This document shows, piece after piece, positions 18,441-26,549 of a stretch of 64,000 nt of DNA. Origin of the DNA: Aquitalea aquatica (GTDB lineage: Bacteria; Pseudomonadota; Gammaproteobacteria; Burkholderiales; Chromobacteriaceae). The notes under the pieces are model-generated. The model saw only the letters and a program-made list of their open reading frames with translations, did not search any database and was not told the origin of the DNA. Within the stretch, counting starts at the first letter, position 1; each line of letters opens with the position of its first letter. The translations under genes and the position numbers were made by a program. The stretch spans positions 1 through 64,000 of the forward strand of contig NZ_JACERN010000001.1 of the NCBI RefSeq assembly GCF_013911085.1, written 5' to 3'.

Positions 18441-19631
18441 ATGGCGGGCGCACTCGCAGGCATCAAGGTTCTGGATCTATCCCGTGTACTGGCCGGCCCC
18501 TGGGCGGGCCAGTTGCTGGCCGACCTGGGTGCCGAAGTGCTCAAGGTCGAGCGGCCCGGTGCCGGCGACGATACCCGGCAGTGGGCACCGCCCAGCTTGC
18601 CGGATGGCACGGCGGCCTATTTTTTGTGCGCCAACCGTGGCAAACGCTCGGTGACGGTGGATATCACCAAGCCGGAAGGGCAGGAGATTGTGCGTGCGTT
18701 GGCACGCGATGCCGACGTGGTGATTGAAAACTACAAGGTGGGCGGCCTGAAAAAATACGGGCTGGATTACGACAGCCTCAGCCAGCTCAATCCGCGGCTG
18801 GTGTATTGCTCCATTACCGGTTTTGGTCAGGATGGCCCCTATGCCGAACTGCCCGGCTACGACTACATCGTGCAGGGCATGTCCGGCCTGATGAGCATTA
18901 CCGGCCCGGCCAACGGCGAACCACACAAGGTGGGTGTGGCGGTGACCGACCTCTTTACCGGCATCTACGCCAGTAATGCCATTCTGGCGGCCATCATCGC
19001 GCGTCAGAGCAGCGGCAAGGGGCAGTACATCGACATGGCGCTGTTTGATTGCGCGCTGGCGTCTTTGGCCAACATCAATATGAACTGGCTGATCGGCCAG
19101 CAAGTGCCGCCTCGGCTGGGTAATGCCCATGCCAATATCGTGCCCTATCAGGTGTTTGCCTGTGCTGATGGGCATTTCATCCTGGCCTGCGGCAACGACA
19201 AGCAATTCCGTGCGGTGTGCCAGGTGATTGGCCTGCCGGCACTGGCCGACGACGAGCGCTTTGCCAGCAATCCGCTGCGGGTGAAACATCGCGAAAGCGT
19301 GGTACCCGTGCTGGCCGAAGCCTTCATGGGCAGTACCCGCGAACAATGGTTGAAACGGCTGGATGAAGCCGGTGTGCCCTGCGGTCCGATCAATACCGTG
19401 GATGAAGCCTTCCGCGATCCGCAGATTCAACACCGCGGCATGGAAATACACTTGCAGGACAGCGTAGGGCAAAATGTGCCCTTGGTAGGGTGTCCGATCA
19501 AACTTTCCGGCACGCCAGTCGAGTACAATCAGGCCCCTCCCAAACTGGGTGAACATACCGACGACGTACTGCGCGCGCTGGGCTACGACGCTGCCAGGAT
19601 TGCCACACTGCGTGAGCAAGGCACCGTTTAA
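18441..19631 (+). CDS. Class III (CaiB/BaiF) CoA-transferase, probably glutarate-specific
   Basis: A 396-residue class III CoA-transferase: N-terminal GIKVLDLSRVLAGPWAGQLLADLGAEVLKVE, central NPRLVYCSITGFGQDGPY, and catalytic Asp170 in VAVTDLFTGIYASNAI. Family members move CoA between carboxylic acids through an aspartyl intermediate. Next to gcdH, the likely reaction is succinyl-CoA + glutarate to glutaryl-CoA, as in human SUGCT (inference). ATG 18441 has an aggaga site. The ETF:quinone oxidoreductase gene follows after 90 bp. Other dicarboxylate substrates remain possible. Confidence 0.88.
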   Translation: MAGALAGIKVLDLSRVLAGPWAGQLLADLGAEVLKVERPGAGDDTRQWAPPSLPDGTAAYFLCANRGKRSVTVDITKPEGQEIVRALARDADVVIENYKVGGLKKYGLDYDSLSQLNPRLVYCSITGFGQDGPYAELPGYDYIVQGMSGLMSITGPANGEPHKVGVAVTDLFTGIYASNAILAAIIARQSSGKGQYIDMALFDCALASLANINMNWLIGQQVPPRLGNAHANIVPYQVFACADGHFILACGNDKQFRAVCQVIGLPALADDERFASNPLRVKHRESVVPVLAEAFMGSTREQWLKRLDEAGVPCGPINTVDEAFRDPQIQHRGMEIHLQDSVGQNVPLVGCPIKLSGTPVEYNQAPPKLGEHTDDVLRALGYDAARIATLREQGTV

Positions 19632-19721
19632 ACGCTTGTTTGATTTTGACGAGCGAGGCCGCTTCATTGCATGATGACTGCCAGCCAATAAGGACAGCCC
19701 ACCGGGCGCAAAGGAGATGTG

Positions 19722-21356
19722 GTGCAACGCGATTATATGGAATACGACGTAGTAATCGTCGGTGGCGGCCCTGCCGGGCTGTCTGCCGCGATTCGCCTGA
19801 AACAAGTGGCCGAGGCCAAGGGCCAGGAAATCAGTGTCTGTCTGCTGGAAAAGGGCTCGGAAATCGGCGCTCATATCCTGTCGGGTGCCGTGATTGAAAC
19901 CGGTGCACTGGCTGAGCTGATACCGGACTGGAAAGAAAAGGGCGCGCCGCTCAATACCCCGGCACTGTCCGACCGTTTCCTCTACCTGACGGAAACCGAA
20001 TCCATCCAGCTGCCCACCCCGCCGCAGATGCACAATCACGGCAACTACATTGTCAGCCTGGGCAATTTCTGCCGCTGGCTGGGTGAGCAGGCCGAAGCGC
20101 TGGGCGTGGAAATCTACCCTGGCTTTGCCGCTGCCGAAGTGCTTTATCACGCCGACGGCTCGGTCAAGGGCGTGGCCACCGGTGCCATGGGCACCGGCAA
20201 GAATGGTGATGAGCCGGGCGAGCCCGGCATGGAGCTGTGGGCCAAGCAAACCCTGTTTGCCGAAGGCTGTCGCGGTTCGCTCACCAAGATGCTGTTCGAA
20301 CGCTTTGCGCTGCGTGATGGTGCCGACCCGCAAACCTATGGCATCGGCATCAAGGAACTGTGGGAAGTGAAGCCGGAGCACCACAAGCCGGGCACCATTA
20401 CCCATACCGTGGGCTGGCCGGTGGACACCGCCACTTACGGTGGTTCTTTCATGTATCACCTGGAAGACAACCAGGTGGTGGTGGGCTATGTGGTGGGTCT
20501 GGATTACACCAACCCCTATCTGTCGCCGTTCGAAGAGTTCCAGCGCTTCAAGACCCACCCGGCTATCAAGGGCGTGTTTGAAGGCGGCCGTCGCCTGTCC
20601 TATGGCGCGCGTGCCCTGTCCGAAGGCGGCATCCAGAGTCTGCCCAAACTCACCTTCCCGGGTGGCGCGCTGATCGGTGATACTGCCGGCTTCCTCAATG
20701 TGCCGAAGATCAAGGGTACCCATACCGCGATGAAGTCGGCCATGCTGGCTGCCGATGCGGTATTCGAGCTGCTGCAGGCCAATCCGGAAGTACAGGGACA
20801 GGAAGCCGTTGGCTATTCCGCCAGCTTCAAGCAAAGCTGGCTGCGTGAAGAGCTGCACCAGGTGCGCAATATTCGCCCGTCCTTCCGCTGGGGGCTGTGG
20901 CCGGCGATGATCTATTCGGCCATCGACACCTTCCTGTTCCGTGGCAAGGCACCGTGGACGCTGCGACACAAGCATGCCGACCACGAAACACTGCTGCCCG
21001 CCAGCCAGTGCAGCCGTATCGACTATCCGAAGCCGGACGGGGTGCTGACCTTCGACCGCCTGTCCTCGGTGTTCATCTCCAACACCAACCACAGCGAAGA
21101 CCAGCCGCCGCACTTGAAGCTGAAGGACGCTGCGGTGCCGATCAGCTTCAATCTGGCCAAGTACGATGCCCCGGAGCAGCGCTATTGCCCGGCCGGCGTG
21201 TATGAAATTGTCGGTCAGGAAGAAGGCAGCCCGCGCCTGCAGATCAACGCACAGAACTGTGTGCACTGCAAAACCTGTGATATCAAGGACCCCAGCCAGA
21301 ACATCAACTGGTGCACGCCGGAAGGCGGTGGTGGTCCCAACTATCCCAATATGTAA
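19722..21356 (+). CDS. Electron-transfer flavoprotein:ubiquinone oxidoreductase
   Basis: A 544-residue membrane-associated FAD/4Fe-4S enzyme that passes electrons from ETF to ubiquinone. N-terminal FAD motif [64 protein letters not shown]-terminal ferredoxin-like cluster ligands in YCPAGVYE ... [19 protein letters not shown]. Length fits the family. GTG 19722 lies 5 nt after an aaggag site; an ATG five codons further in is an alternative. Placement after gcdH and the CoA-transferase implies it takes the electrons released by GcdH via ETF, although ETF itself is not in the window. Confidence 0.94.
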   Translation: MQRDYMEYDVVIVGGGPAGLSAAIRLKQVAEAKGQEISVCLLEKGSEIGAHILSGAVIETGALAELIPDWKEKGAPLNTPALSDRFLYLTETESIQLPTPPQMHNHGNYIVSLGNFCRWLGEQAEALGVEIYPGFAAAEVLYHADGSVKGVATGAMGTGKNGDEPGEPGMELWAKQTLFAEGCRGSLTKMLFERFALRDGADPQTYGIGIKELWEVKPEHHKPGTITHTVGWPVDTATYGGSFMYHLEDNQVVVGYVVGLDYTNPYLSPFEEFQRFKTHPAIKGVFEGGRRLSYGARALSEGGIQSLPKLTFPGGALIGDTAGFLNVPKIKGTHTAMKSAMLAADAVFELLQANPEVQGQEAVGYSASFKQSWLREELHQVRNIRPSFRWGLWPAMIYSAIDTFLFRGKAPWTLRHKHADHETLLPASQCSRIDYPKPDGVLTFDRLSSVFISNTNHSEDQPPHLKLKDAAVPISFNLAKYDAPEQRYCPAGVYEIVGQEEGSPRLQINAQNCVHCKTCDIKDPSQNINWCTPEGGGGPNYPNM

Positions 21357-21380
21357 GCGGCCCTTGTCGCTGCTTGTTGC

Positions 21381-21409
21381 AAAAGCCCGGCATACAGCCG
21401 GGCTTTTTT
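21381..21409 (+). terminator. Intrinsic terminator after ETF-QO
   Basis: The stem aaaagcccggc / gccgggctttt with a 5-nt loop is followed by Ts. Confidence 0.9.
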
Positions 21410-21427
21410 GTGCAATGCAATGTTTTT

Positions 21428-21449
21428 TACCTGTCTGCCTTGACAGGTA
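21428..21449. promoter_or_regulatory. Dyad operator/-35 region upstream of the aromatic leader
   Basis: A perfect 8-bp inverted repeat, TACCTGTC (21428-21435) and GACAGGTA (21442-21449), with a 6-bp spacer. It contains the consensus -35 hexamer TTGACA (21440-21445); only a weak -10 (caggat, 21464-21469) follows at 18 bp. It could be a repressor site or the base of an RNA hairpin. It does not match the TyrR box consensus I know. Confidence 0.45.
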
Positions 21450-21476
21450 GCAGGCCTTGTTGGCAGGATGGTCAAC

Positions 21477-21560
21477 ATGATTACTTTCTCCGCAGTCTTT
21501 AACGCCTATTTTTATTGGTACCGCAGCTCACGGCGGCTCCAAGGGGCGTCTCTGGACTAA
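21477..21560 (+). CDS. Aromatic-rich leader peptide (27 aa)
   Basis: A 27-codon ORF too short for usual gene calling. After MITFSAV it reads FNAYFYWYRSSRR, with Phe-Asn-Ala-Tyr-Phe-Tyr-Trp-Tyr concentrated in eight codons (21498-21521). An agga site lies 8 nt upstream of ATG 21477; the in-frame ATG at 21468 has no usable spacing. The sequence directly after the aromatic codons (CGGCGGC, 21531-21537) can pair with the 5' arm of the terminator at 21592-21629, the standard layout of a transcription attenuator. It probably senses charged aromatic tRNA levels. Related leaders control pheA, pheST or trp genes in other bacteria; the genes following here are not recognisable as such. Confidence 0.7.
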   Translation: MITFSAVFNAYFYWYRSSRRLQGASLD

Positions 21561-21591
21561 GAAAAAGTACAAGAGAACGAACAAACCCGAT

Positions 21592-21629
21592 AAATGCCGC
21601 CGCGGTCAATCCGGCGGCATTTGTTTTTT
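21592..21629 (+). terminator. Attenuator terminator of the aromatic leader
   Basis: An 11-bp stem, aaatgccgccg (21592-21602) and cggcggcattt (21612-21622), is followed by g and six Ts. The same CGGCGGC as in its 3' arm occurs at 21531-21537 inside the leader ORF, offering an alternative 7-bp GC-only antiterminator with GCCGCCG at 21596-21602. It lies upstream of the 21686 gene rather than behind a normal gene. Confidence 0.8.
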
Positions 21630-21685
21630 CAGCAGACAAATCAGCTCCGGACCCACCCAGGCAAGCCCGACTGGAGATGCAGGTC

Positions 21686-22297
21686 ATGAATGAAGTCAGT
21701 GATGCAAGGCAGATAGCCCGAGAAAGCGCCAGTCTGGCGCTGGACGGTGCCGCATGGTCCCTTACCCTGTTGACCGATGGCGAGGCCTTGGCCAATGCTG
21801 TCGCACCGCAAGCGGACCACCTGTATCGCTACCTGCAGCAAGACCAGACAGCGGCCACACCGCTGCTGGAATCCCTGCTGCCGGACATTCGTGCCTTTGC
21901 CATGTTGCTGGCTTCCACGCGCCAGCATCACCGCTGTTCGCCCGAACGTTTTACCGATGCGACAGACTGGCTGGCGGCCCGTATTGTTGTGCTCGAACTC
22001 AGCCATGTTGCCGTTACCCTGCCCGAACTGACGCAGCTGGACGAGGCGAACCGCCGTCTCAAGCTGCTGTCGGAACAGTTGCAGCTTAAACTGTCGCCGG
22101 CAGCCCCGGTGCTGCTGACCGCGCCTGAGGCCGAGCCCGGTGTACTGCGCGGCTGGAGCCGACAGCGGCAGAGCGGCATGGTGGGCACGGTGCATGGCAT
22201 GCAATCCATGCTGATGGCCTCGCGTCTGGTGGCGCAGCAATGTCGTCAGCGGCTGCAACCCTTCTGGCACGGCCTGCAGGCTGCGCGCCGCGGCTAA
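21686..22297 (+). CDS. Hypothetical protein downstream of the aromatic attenuator
   Basis: A 203-residue protein, largely predicted alpha-helical, rich in Ala, Leu and Gln, with no signal peptide or clear membrane helix. I do not recognise a domain. Segments such as ELTQLDEANRRLKLLSEQLQLKLS look coiled-coil-like. The C-terminal part has a Met/Gln-rich run (GMVGTVHGMQSMLMASRLVAQQCRQRL). ATG 21686 is preceded by ctggag at 9 nt; ATG 21677 is a possible alternative. It is the first gene after the leader peptide and terminator and lies 22 bp before the 22320 gene, so both are candidates for attenuation control. Confidence 0.65.
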   Translation: MNEVSDARQIARESASLALDGAAWSLTLLTDGEALANAVAPQADHLYRYLQQDQTAATPLLESLLPDIRAFAMLLASTRQHHRCSPERFTDATDWLAARIVVLELSHVAVTLPELTQLDEANRRLKLLSEQLQLKLSPAAPVLLTAPEAEPGVLRGWSRQRQSGMVGTVHGMQSMLMASRLVAQQCRQRLQPFWHGLQAARRG

Positions 22298-22319
22298 TAC
22301 ATCGATAAGCGGAAAGACG

Positions 22320-22658
22320 ATGCAACTACAAACGCGTGATGATGAGCGCAAACTGAATAATCTGACCCTGGTGGTGTATATCCTGCAGGGCTTGAGCCTG
22401 TTTACCGGCGTACCCATGCTGGTCGGCGTGATCATTAACTATCTCAAGCTGGATGATAGCCGTGGTAGCTGGTATGAAAGCCATTTCCGCTGGCAGATCA
22501 AGACCTTCTGGGTAGGGCTGCTCGGCACTGTGCTGGGCTATGCCCTGGTATGGATACTGGTCGGCTTTGCCATTCTGGGCCTGACCTGGCTGTGGTGCTT
22601 GTACCGTGTGCTGCGCGGTTTTCTGGCTTTCAATGATGGCAAGGGGCTGCCGCTGTAA
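22320..22658 (+). CDS. Small integral membrane protein (DUF4870-like)
   Basis: A 112-residue membrane protein with about three hydrophobic helices: LTLVVYILQGLSLFTGVPMLVGVIINYL (about 14-41), FWVGLLGTVLGYALVWILVGF (about 62-82) and ILGLTWLWCLYRVLRGFLAF (about 84-104). The loop GSWYESHFRWQIKTFW resembles the conserved SHFRWQ segment of DUF4870-type proteins. No function is known. It sits 22 bp after the 21686 gene and is probably co-transcribed. Confidence 0.75.
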   Translation: MQLQTRDDERKLNNLTLVVYILQGLSLFTGVPMLVGVIINYLKLDDSRGSWYESHFRWQIKTFWVGLLGTVLGYALVWILVGFAILGLTWLWCLYRVLRGFLAFNDGKGLPL

Positions 22659-22739
22659 GGCAGGAAAAAAGACGGGCAACCATTGCCGGCTGCCCCAAAA
22701 GGCCCTGAGCCGGTTGCCGGATTGTCATCCGTCCCAATG

Positions 22740-22765
22740 AAAAACCGTGTGCTGACACGGTTTTT
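22740..22765. terminator. Intrinsic terminator
   Basis: The stem aaaaaccgtgt / acacggttttt with a gctg loop lies 82 bp behind the membrane-protein gene. Upstream, ggcaacc (22675-22681) and ggttgcc (22712-22718) form an extra inverted repeat in the 3' UTR. Confidence 0.85.
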
Positions 22766-23010
22766 GTGCTGTAGGGCCTACGTCGCTATCACTAAACTGA
22801 CTAGGTCTGGCTGGTGTGCAAGGCGGATTGTCACCCCAGACGAAGCGCAACCATGCTAGCTCCGGGCGGTCTTGGCTGATAGCAAAATGACAACGTCACT
22901 TGTCGTAGGTCAAGTTCTACCACGGCAGAACAAAAGCCCGACAAAACAAGGCTGTGGCGTAATGGCTCCGGCTTTGGCACAATGCGCAACCTTCAGTCCG
23001 ATGTGAAATC
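22766..23010. other. Intergenic region without recognised gene
   Basis: The 22659-23010 gap (352 bp) contains the terminator at 22740 and no ORF with a supported start. Near its end, cacaat (22978-22983) could be a -10 box for the DUF3820 gene. I see no tRNA or repeat family. Confidence 0.5.
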
Positions 23011-23223
23011 ATGCAACAAGAAGATCTGCAACGGCTGGTCAGCACGACCATGCCTTTTGGCAAACACCAGGGCACCCTGCTTTGCGATTTGCCCGGCAAC
23101 TATCTCAACTGGTTTGCTCGCGAGGGTTTTCCGAAGAGCGAAATTGGCCGTCTGCTGCAATTGATGCAAGAGATCGACCACAATGGACTGAGCTATTTAC
23201 TGGACCCGTTAAGAAAGCGTTAA
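23011..23223 (+). CDS. DUF3820 family protein
   Basis: A 70-residue protein with the DUF3820 pattern TTMPFGKHQGTLLCDLPGNYLNWFAREGFPKSEIGRLL, sometimes annotated as a putative quorum-sensing-regulated virulence factor. The biochemical role is unknown. The stop codon is 4 bp before the RbgA-type GTPase gene, so both are probably in one operon. Confidence 0.85.
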   Translation: MQQEDLQRLVSTTMPFGKHQGTLLCDLPGNYLNWFAREGFPKSEIGRLLQLMQEIDHNGLSYLLDPLRKR

Positions 23224-23227
23224 AAGC

Positions 23228-24175
23228 ATGGCAATTCAATGGTTTCCCGGCCACATGAACAAGGCGCGCAAAGATGTGATGGAGCGCCTGAAAGACATCG
23301 ATGTGGTCATCGAAATGCTGGATGCGCGCTTGCCGGCGTCCAGCGCCAATCCGATGCTGGCGCGCATGGCCAAAGGCAAGCCGCGCCTGATGATCCTCAA
23401 CAAGCAGGATCTGGCCGATCCGGCCATCACCACGCAGTGGCTGGACTGGTATCGCGCCAAAAAGCAGACCCAGGCCATTGGCCTGGATGCCGGAGAGCGT
23501 GCGCCATCGCAAAAGCTGGTAGCTGCCTGCCGCGAACTGGCCCCCAATCGCGGCGGTCTGGACAAGCCGTTGCGGGTGCTGATCTGTGGTATCCCCAACG
23601 TGGGCAAGTCCACGCTGATCAACAGCATGAGCAGCCGCAAGATCGCCAAGACCGGCAATATGCCGGGGGTGACCAAGAACGAGCAGCGTATCATCCTGGA
23701 CGATGATGTTGAGCTATACGATACGCCCGGCATGCTGTGGCCCAAGATCGAAGTGGAAGAGGGGGGCTATAATCTGGCCGCCAGCGGTGCCGTTGGCCGC
23801 AATGCCATGGATGAGGAAGAAGTCTCGCTGGAGCTGCTCAAATACCTGCTGCAACACTACGTGCCACAACTGACTGCCCGCTATCGCCTGGACGAGGTAG
23901 ACGGCCTGCAAGACTGGCAGGTACTGGAAATGATAGGCCGCAAGCGTGGTGCCATGCTGGGTGGTGGTCGCGTCAACATCCAGAAAGCTGCTGAAATCGT
24001 GCTCACCGATTTCCGCGATGGCAATACCGGCCGCATCACCCTGGAGCGCCCGCAGGAATGGGTAGTCTGGGAAAAGCGCGCCAAGGAACTGGCCGCACAG
24101 AAAGCGGCTGCCCGCGAAGCCATGATGAGCGAAAAGGACAAGCGCAAGCACGCTTCGCGCGGCTCACAAGATTGA
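23228..24175 (+). CDS. rbgA: Circularly permuted GTPase (YlqF/RbgA-like), ribosome biogenesis
   Basis: A 315-residue GTPase. The motif order is permuted: G4 (LNKQDL, about residue 57) precedes G1 (GIPNVGKST, about 119), with the Thr-rich switch PGVTKNEQ and G3 (DTPG, about 164) after it. The N-terminus QWFPGHMNKA is the family signature. RbgA helps late assembly of the 50S subunit in Bacillus; the same role is expected here. A basic, Ala/Lys-rich tail ends the protein. It follows the DUF3820 gene by 4 bp. Confidence 0.93.
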   Translation: MAIQWFPGHMNKARKDVMERLKDIDVVIEMLDARLPASSANPMLARMAKGKPRLMILNKQDLADPAITTQWLDWYRAKKQTQAIGLDAGERAPSQKLVAACRELAPNRGGLDKPLRVLICGIPNVGKSTLINSMSSRKIAKTGNMPGVTKNEQRIILDDDVELYDTPGMLWPKIEVEEGGYNLAASGAVGRNAMDEEEVSLELLKYLLQHYVPQLTARYRLDEVDGLQDWQVLEMIGRKRGAMLGGGRVNIQKAAEIVLTDFRDGNTGRITLERPQEWVVWEKRAKELAAQKAAAREAMMSEKDKRKHASRGSQD

Positions 24176-24191
24176 TATCGGTTTTGTCGAT

Positions 24192-24238
24192 AACAGGATC
24201 GCGCAGAATGCAGCCAAGAGCATTGCGCCATCCTGTTT
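24192..24238 (+). other. Long imperfect hairpin after rbgA
   Basis: aacaggat (24192-24199) pairs with atcctgtt (24230-24237), with inner gcgc and gaatgc/gcatt helices. Only three Ts follow, so it may stabilise the 3' end or be a weak terminator. Confidence 0.4.
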
Positions 24239-24528
24239 CGATGTTTGTTCTGAAGTTCATGATCACCAGTACATGCTTGTGCGCTAGTCTTGTCTAGAGC
24301 GGCGTCATGGTGGCATATATTATGCTTTTGACTGAAATACTTCGGCCAGAAAATGTGGGTCTGCCCACTAAATGGACAGTAGCGTGACTGTCCTCTTCTC
24401 TTTACCTTGCTCGACAGTTTGGCTTCCGACGAGATTCCACAGGAGGCCGATAGTTCACCAAACTGCTACTTTGCGGTGCACTGTCCTCTCTCAACCAGAC
24501 ATTCGCCCATCCCTGCCGGAGGTGTGTC
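24239..24528. other. Intergenic region without recognised gene
   Basis: The 24176-24528 gap (353 bp) is more AT-rich than its surroundings. It has promoter-like AT stretches (tatattat near 24320) and a ttgact/aaatgt pair near 24330, but no ORF with a convincing start and no repeat. It probably holds the promoter of the DUF2834 gene. Confidence 0.4.
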
Positions 24529-24882
24529 ATGAGCTTGAAGCAAGATCATACTGTCCTGGCATTCTTTGTTCTCGCCATCCTTGGTTTTGTCATTACCTGG
24601 TACTACAACTTGCAGTACCTGATGCAAGGGGGTGGTCTGGTGCCAAGCGAATTCTTTGTGGCTGCCTTCGCCAATTCTCTCACTACAGCCATCACCATTG
24701 ATGTCTATCTGTCAGCCATTGTATTTTCCGCTTGGGTTATCAGTGATTCACGGCAATCACAGCTTAAGTGGCCATGGGTTTATATCCTTGTCTGTTTTTC
24801 GATTGGCTTGGCGGTAGCCTTCCCCTTGTACTTGGCGTTTCGAGAACTGGCAAAAATTAAGACCTGCTCTACCAAGCCCTGA
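24529..24882 (+). CDS. DUF2834 membrane protein
   Basis: A 117-residue membrane protein with three hydrophobic helices (about residues 8-30, 58-76, 84-106). The middle segment LVPSEFFVAAFANSLTTAITIDVYLSAIVFSAWV fits DUF2834, a family related to small terpene-cyclase-like membrane proteins. No function is established. Good ribosome-binding site (ggaggt). Its base composition is lower in GC than its neighbours, which together with the long flanking gaps hints at separate acquisition. Confidence 0.75.
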   Translation: MSLKQDHTVLAFFVLAILGFVITWYYNLQYLMQGGGLVPSEFFVAAFANSLTTAITIDVYLSAIVFSAWVISDSRQSQLKWPWVYILVCFSIGLAVAFPLYLAFRELAKIKTCSTKP

Positions 24883-25217
24883 GGCGGCGTTGGTGCTTCG
24901 GTATTTACAGCGCAAGCTTGCTGGCTGCAAACCTGCCTGTCATCAATCAGTCGCCTGATTCTGGACTGCTGTTGACCATGGCCGCGTCATGTCCAATGGT
25001 CTGGTTTTCCCACTTTACTCATTCTTTGTTTGCAGCCTGCCCGCCCGCTGTGGTGTGGATTGTGCGGATCGCTATGCCAGCGTACTGCCATAGCGGACAG
25101 TAGCTGCCGCATGTCCACGGCCCTACCTTGCTCCTCTGTTTCGTCCGCATGGCAAGCCCGTTGTGTTGCTCGCGGAACGGTTGGGCAATCCTATCTGGCG
25201 GCTAGAGGTGGCAGGGC
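24883..25217. other. Intergenic region without recognised gene
   Basis: 335 bp between the DUF2834 and transporter genes. No supported ORF, hairpin terminator or repeat was seen. It should contain the transporter promoter, but no convincing box was found. Confidence 0.4.
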
Positions 25218-26549
25218 ATGACGACTAATAAATCAATTTCCCGGCGGCGGCAGATTATTGCTGCAGTCGTTGGCAATACGCTGGAATGGTACGACTTCAT
25301 CGTCTACGGCTTCATGACCAGCATTATTTCCAAGCTGTTTTTCCCGGCAGACGGCAATGAATTCATTTCTCTGCTGATGGCAACGGCTACTTTTGGCGTT
25401 GGGTTTTTCATGCGGCCTGTGGGGGGGGTGCTGCTGGGCATCTATGCCGACCGTAAGGGGCGCAAGGCAGCCATGCAATTGATCATGGCCATTATGGCCC
25501 TGGTGTCCTTGCTGATTGCCTGCGCGCCACCCTATGCGGCTATCGGGGTGGCTGCTCCGCTGCTGATCGTGCTGGCGCGCCTGCTGCAAGGTTTTGCAAC
25601 TGGTGGCGAATATGCCAGTGCCACGGCCTTTCTAGTGGAGGCCGCACCCGCTGACCAGCGCGGCCTGTATGGCTCCTGGCAACTGGTGGGGCAGATGCTG
25701 GCCATTCTGGGCGGTGCCGGCATGGGCGCGCTGATCACGCATAATCTGGATCAGGGGCAACTGGAAAGCTGGGGCTGGCGGATTCCCTTTCTGATTGGTT
25801 TGCTGATTGCCCCGGTGGGCTGGTGGGTGCGCCGTCACATGGACGAAACAGAGGCCTTTCTCGAAGCCAGTCAGCCGCAGGCGACGGCCCCCGGTCTGGG
25901 TGGGCAGCTGCAACAAAACCGGCGCAATATCCTGTTGACCATCGGCCTGACCATTCCCGGTACGGCAGGTTTTTATGTCCTGCTGGTGAATATGCCGGGC
26001 TATGTGCATCGCCAGTTCGGCTTGCCGCTGGATCAGGCCTTTGCTATCCAGATGCTGGCCGTGGCATGGATGACCGTCCTGATTCCCTTCTCCGGGGCAT
26101 GGTCCGACCGGATAGGCCGACGGCCCTTGCTGTTATGGCCCTATTTCATTTTCTTGCTGATGGTTTACCCCGGCTTTGCCTGGCTGGCCGATGCCCCGAG
26201 CATGGGCCGGCTGCTGGTGGTTCAGCTATTGTTCTGTACTCTGCTGGGGCTGGCTTTCGGACCGGCTCCAACGGCGGTGTCTGAGCTGTTCCCGGTACGG
26301 GTGCGTTCCACCGGCGTTTCCATTGGCTACAATCTGGCGGTGATGATTTTTGGAGGCTTCGCGCCCTTTATCGTCACCTGGCTGGCCGGTAGTACGGGTT
26401 CGCCGATTGCACCGGTTTACTATCTCTTGCTCTCCACCGCATTGGGCGTGATCGCTTGCTATTTTCTGCCGCGAGGCCGTCCTGAGACCGCCGCAATCGT
26501 GTCGGCATCACTTGCCACTTCCAACGCAGCCTCCGGGGAGCCGTCATGA
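25218..26549 (+). CDS. MFS transporter, metabolite:H+ symporter (MHS) family
   Basis: A 443-residue, 12-helix major facilitator protein. MHS hallmarks: VVGNTLEWYDFIVYGF at the first helix, GFFMRPVGGVLLGIYADRKGRKAAM (A-like motif, helices 2-3), RLLQGFATGGEYASATAFLVE, and DRIGRRPLL in the second half. Family members take up organic acids such as shikimate, citrate, proline or dicarboxylates. Its stop overlaps the start of the amidase gene (ATGA), so the pair may import and hydrolyse an amide or its product. Confidence 0.92.
   Translation: MTTNKSISRRRQIIAAVVGNTLEWYDFIVYGFMTSIISKLFFPADGNEFISLLMATATFGVGFFMRPVGGVLLGIYADRKGRKAAMQLIMAIMALVSLLIACAPPYAAIGVAAPLLIVLARLLQGFATGGEYASATAFLVEAAPADQRGLYGSWQLVGQMLAILGGAGMGALITHNLDQGQLESWGWRIPFLIGLLIAPVGWWVRRHMDETEAFLEASQPQATAPGLGGQLQQNRRNILLTIGLTIPGTAGFYVLLVNMPGYVHRQFGLPLDQAFAIQMLAVAWMTVLIPFSGAWSDRIGRRPLLLWPYFIFLLMVYPGFAWLADAPSMGRLLVVQLLFCTLLGLAFGPAPTAVSELFPVRVRSTGVSIGYNLAVMIFGGFAPFIVTWLAGSTGSPIAPVYYLLLSTALGVIACYFLPRGRPETAAIVSASLATSNAASGEPS

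Noticed and set aside
18477-21266. A 929-codon open frame on the minus strand opposite the CoA-transferase and ETF:quinone oxidoreductase genes
   Set aside because: The plus-strand genes have full family signatures, while the antisense frame has no recognisable domain or ribosome-binding site. Long antisense frames are expected in GC-rich DNA.
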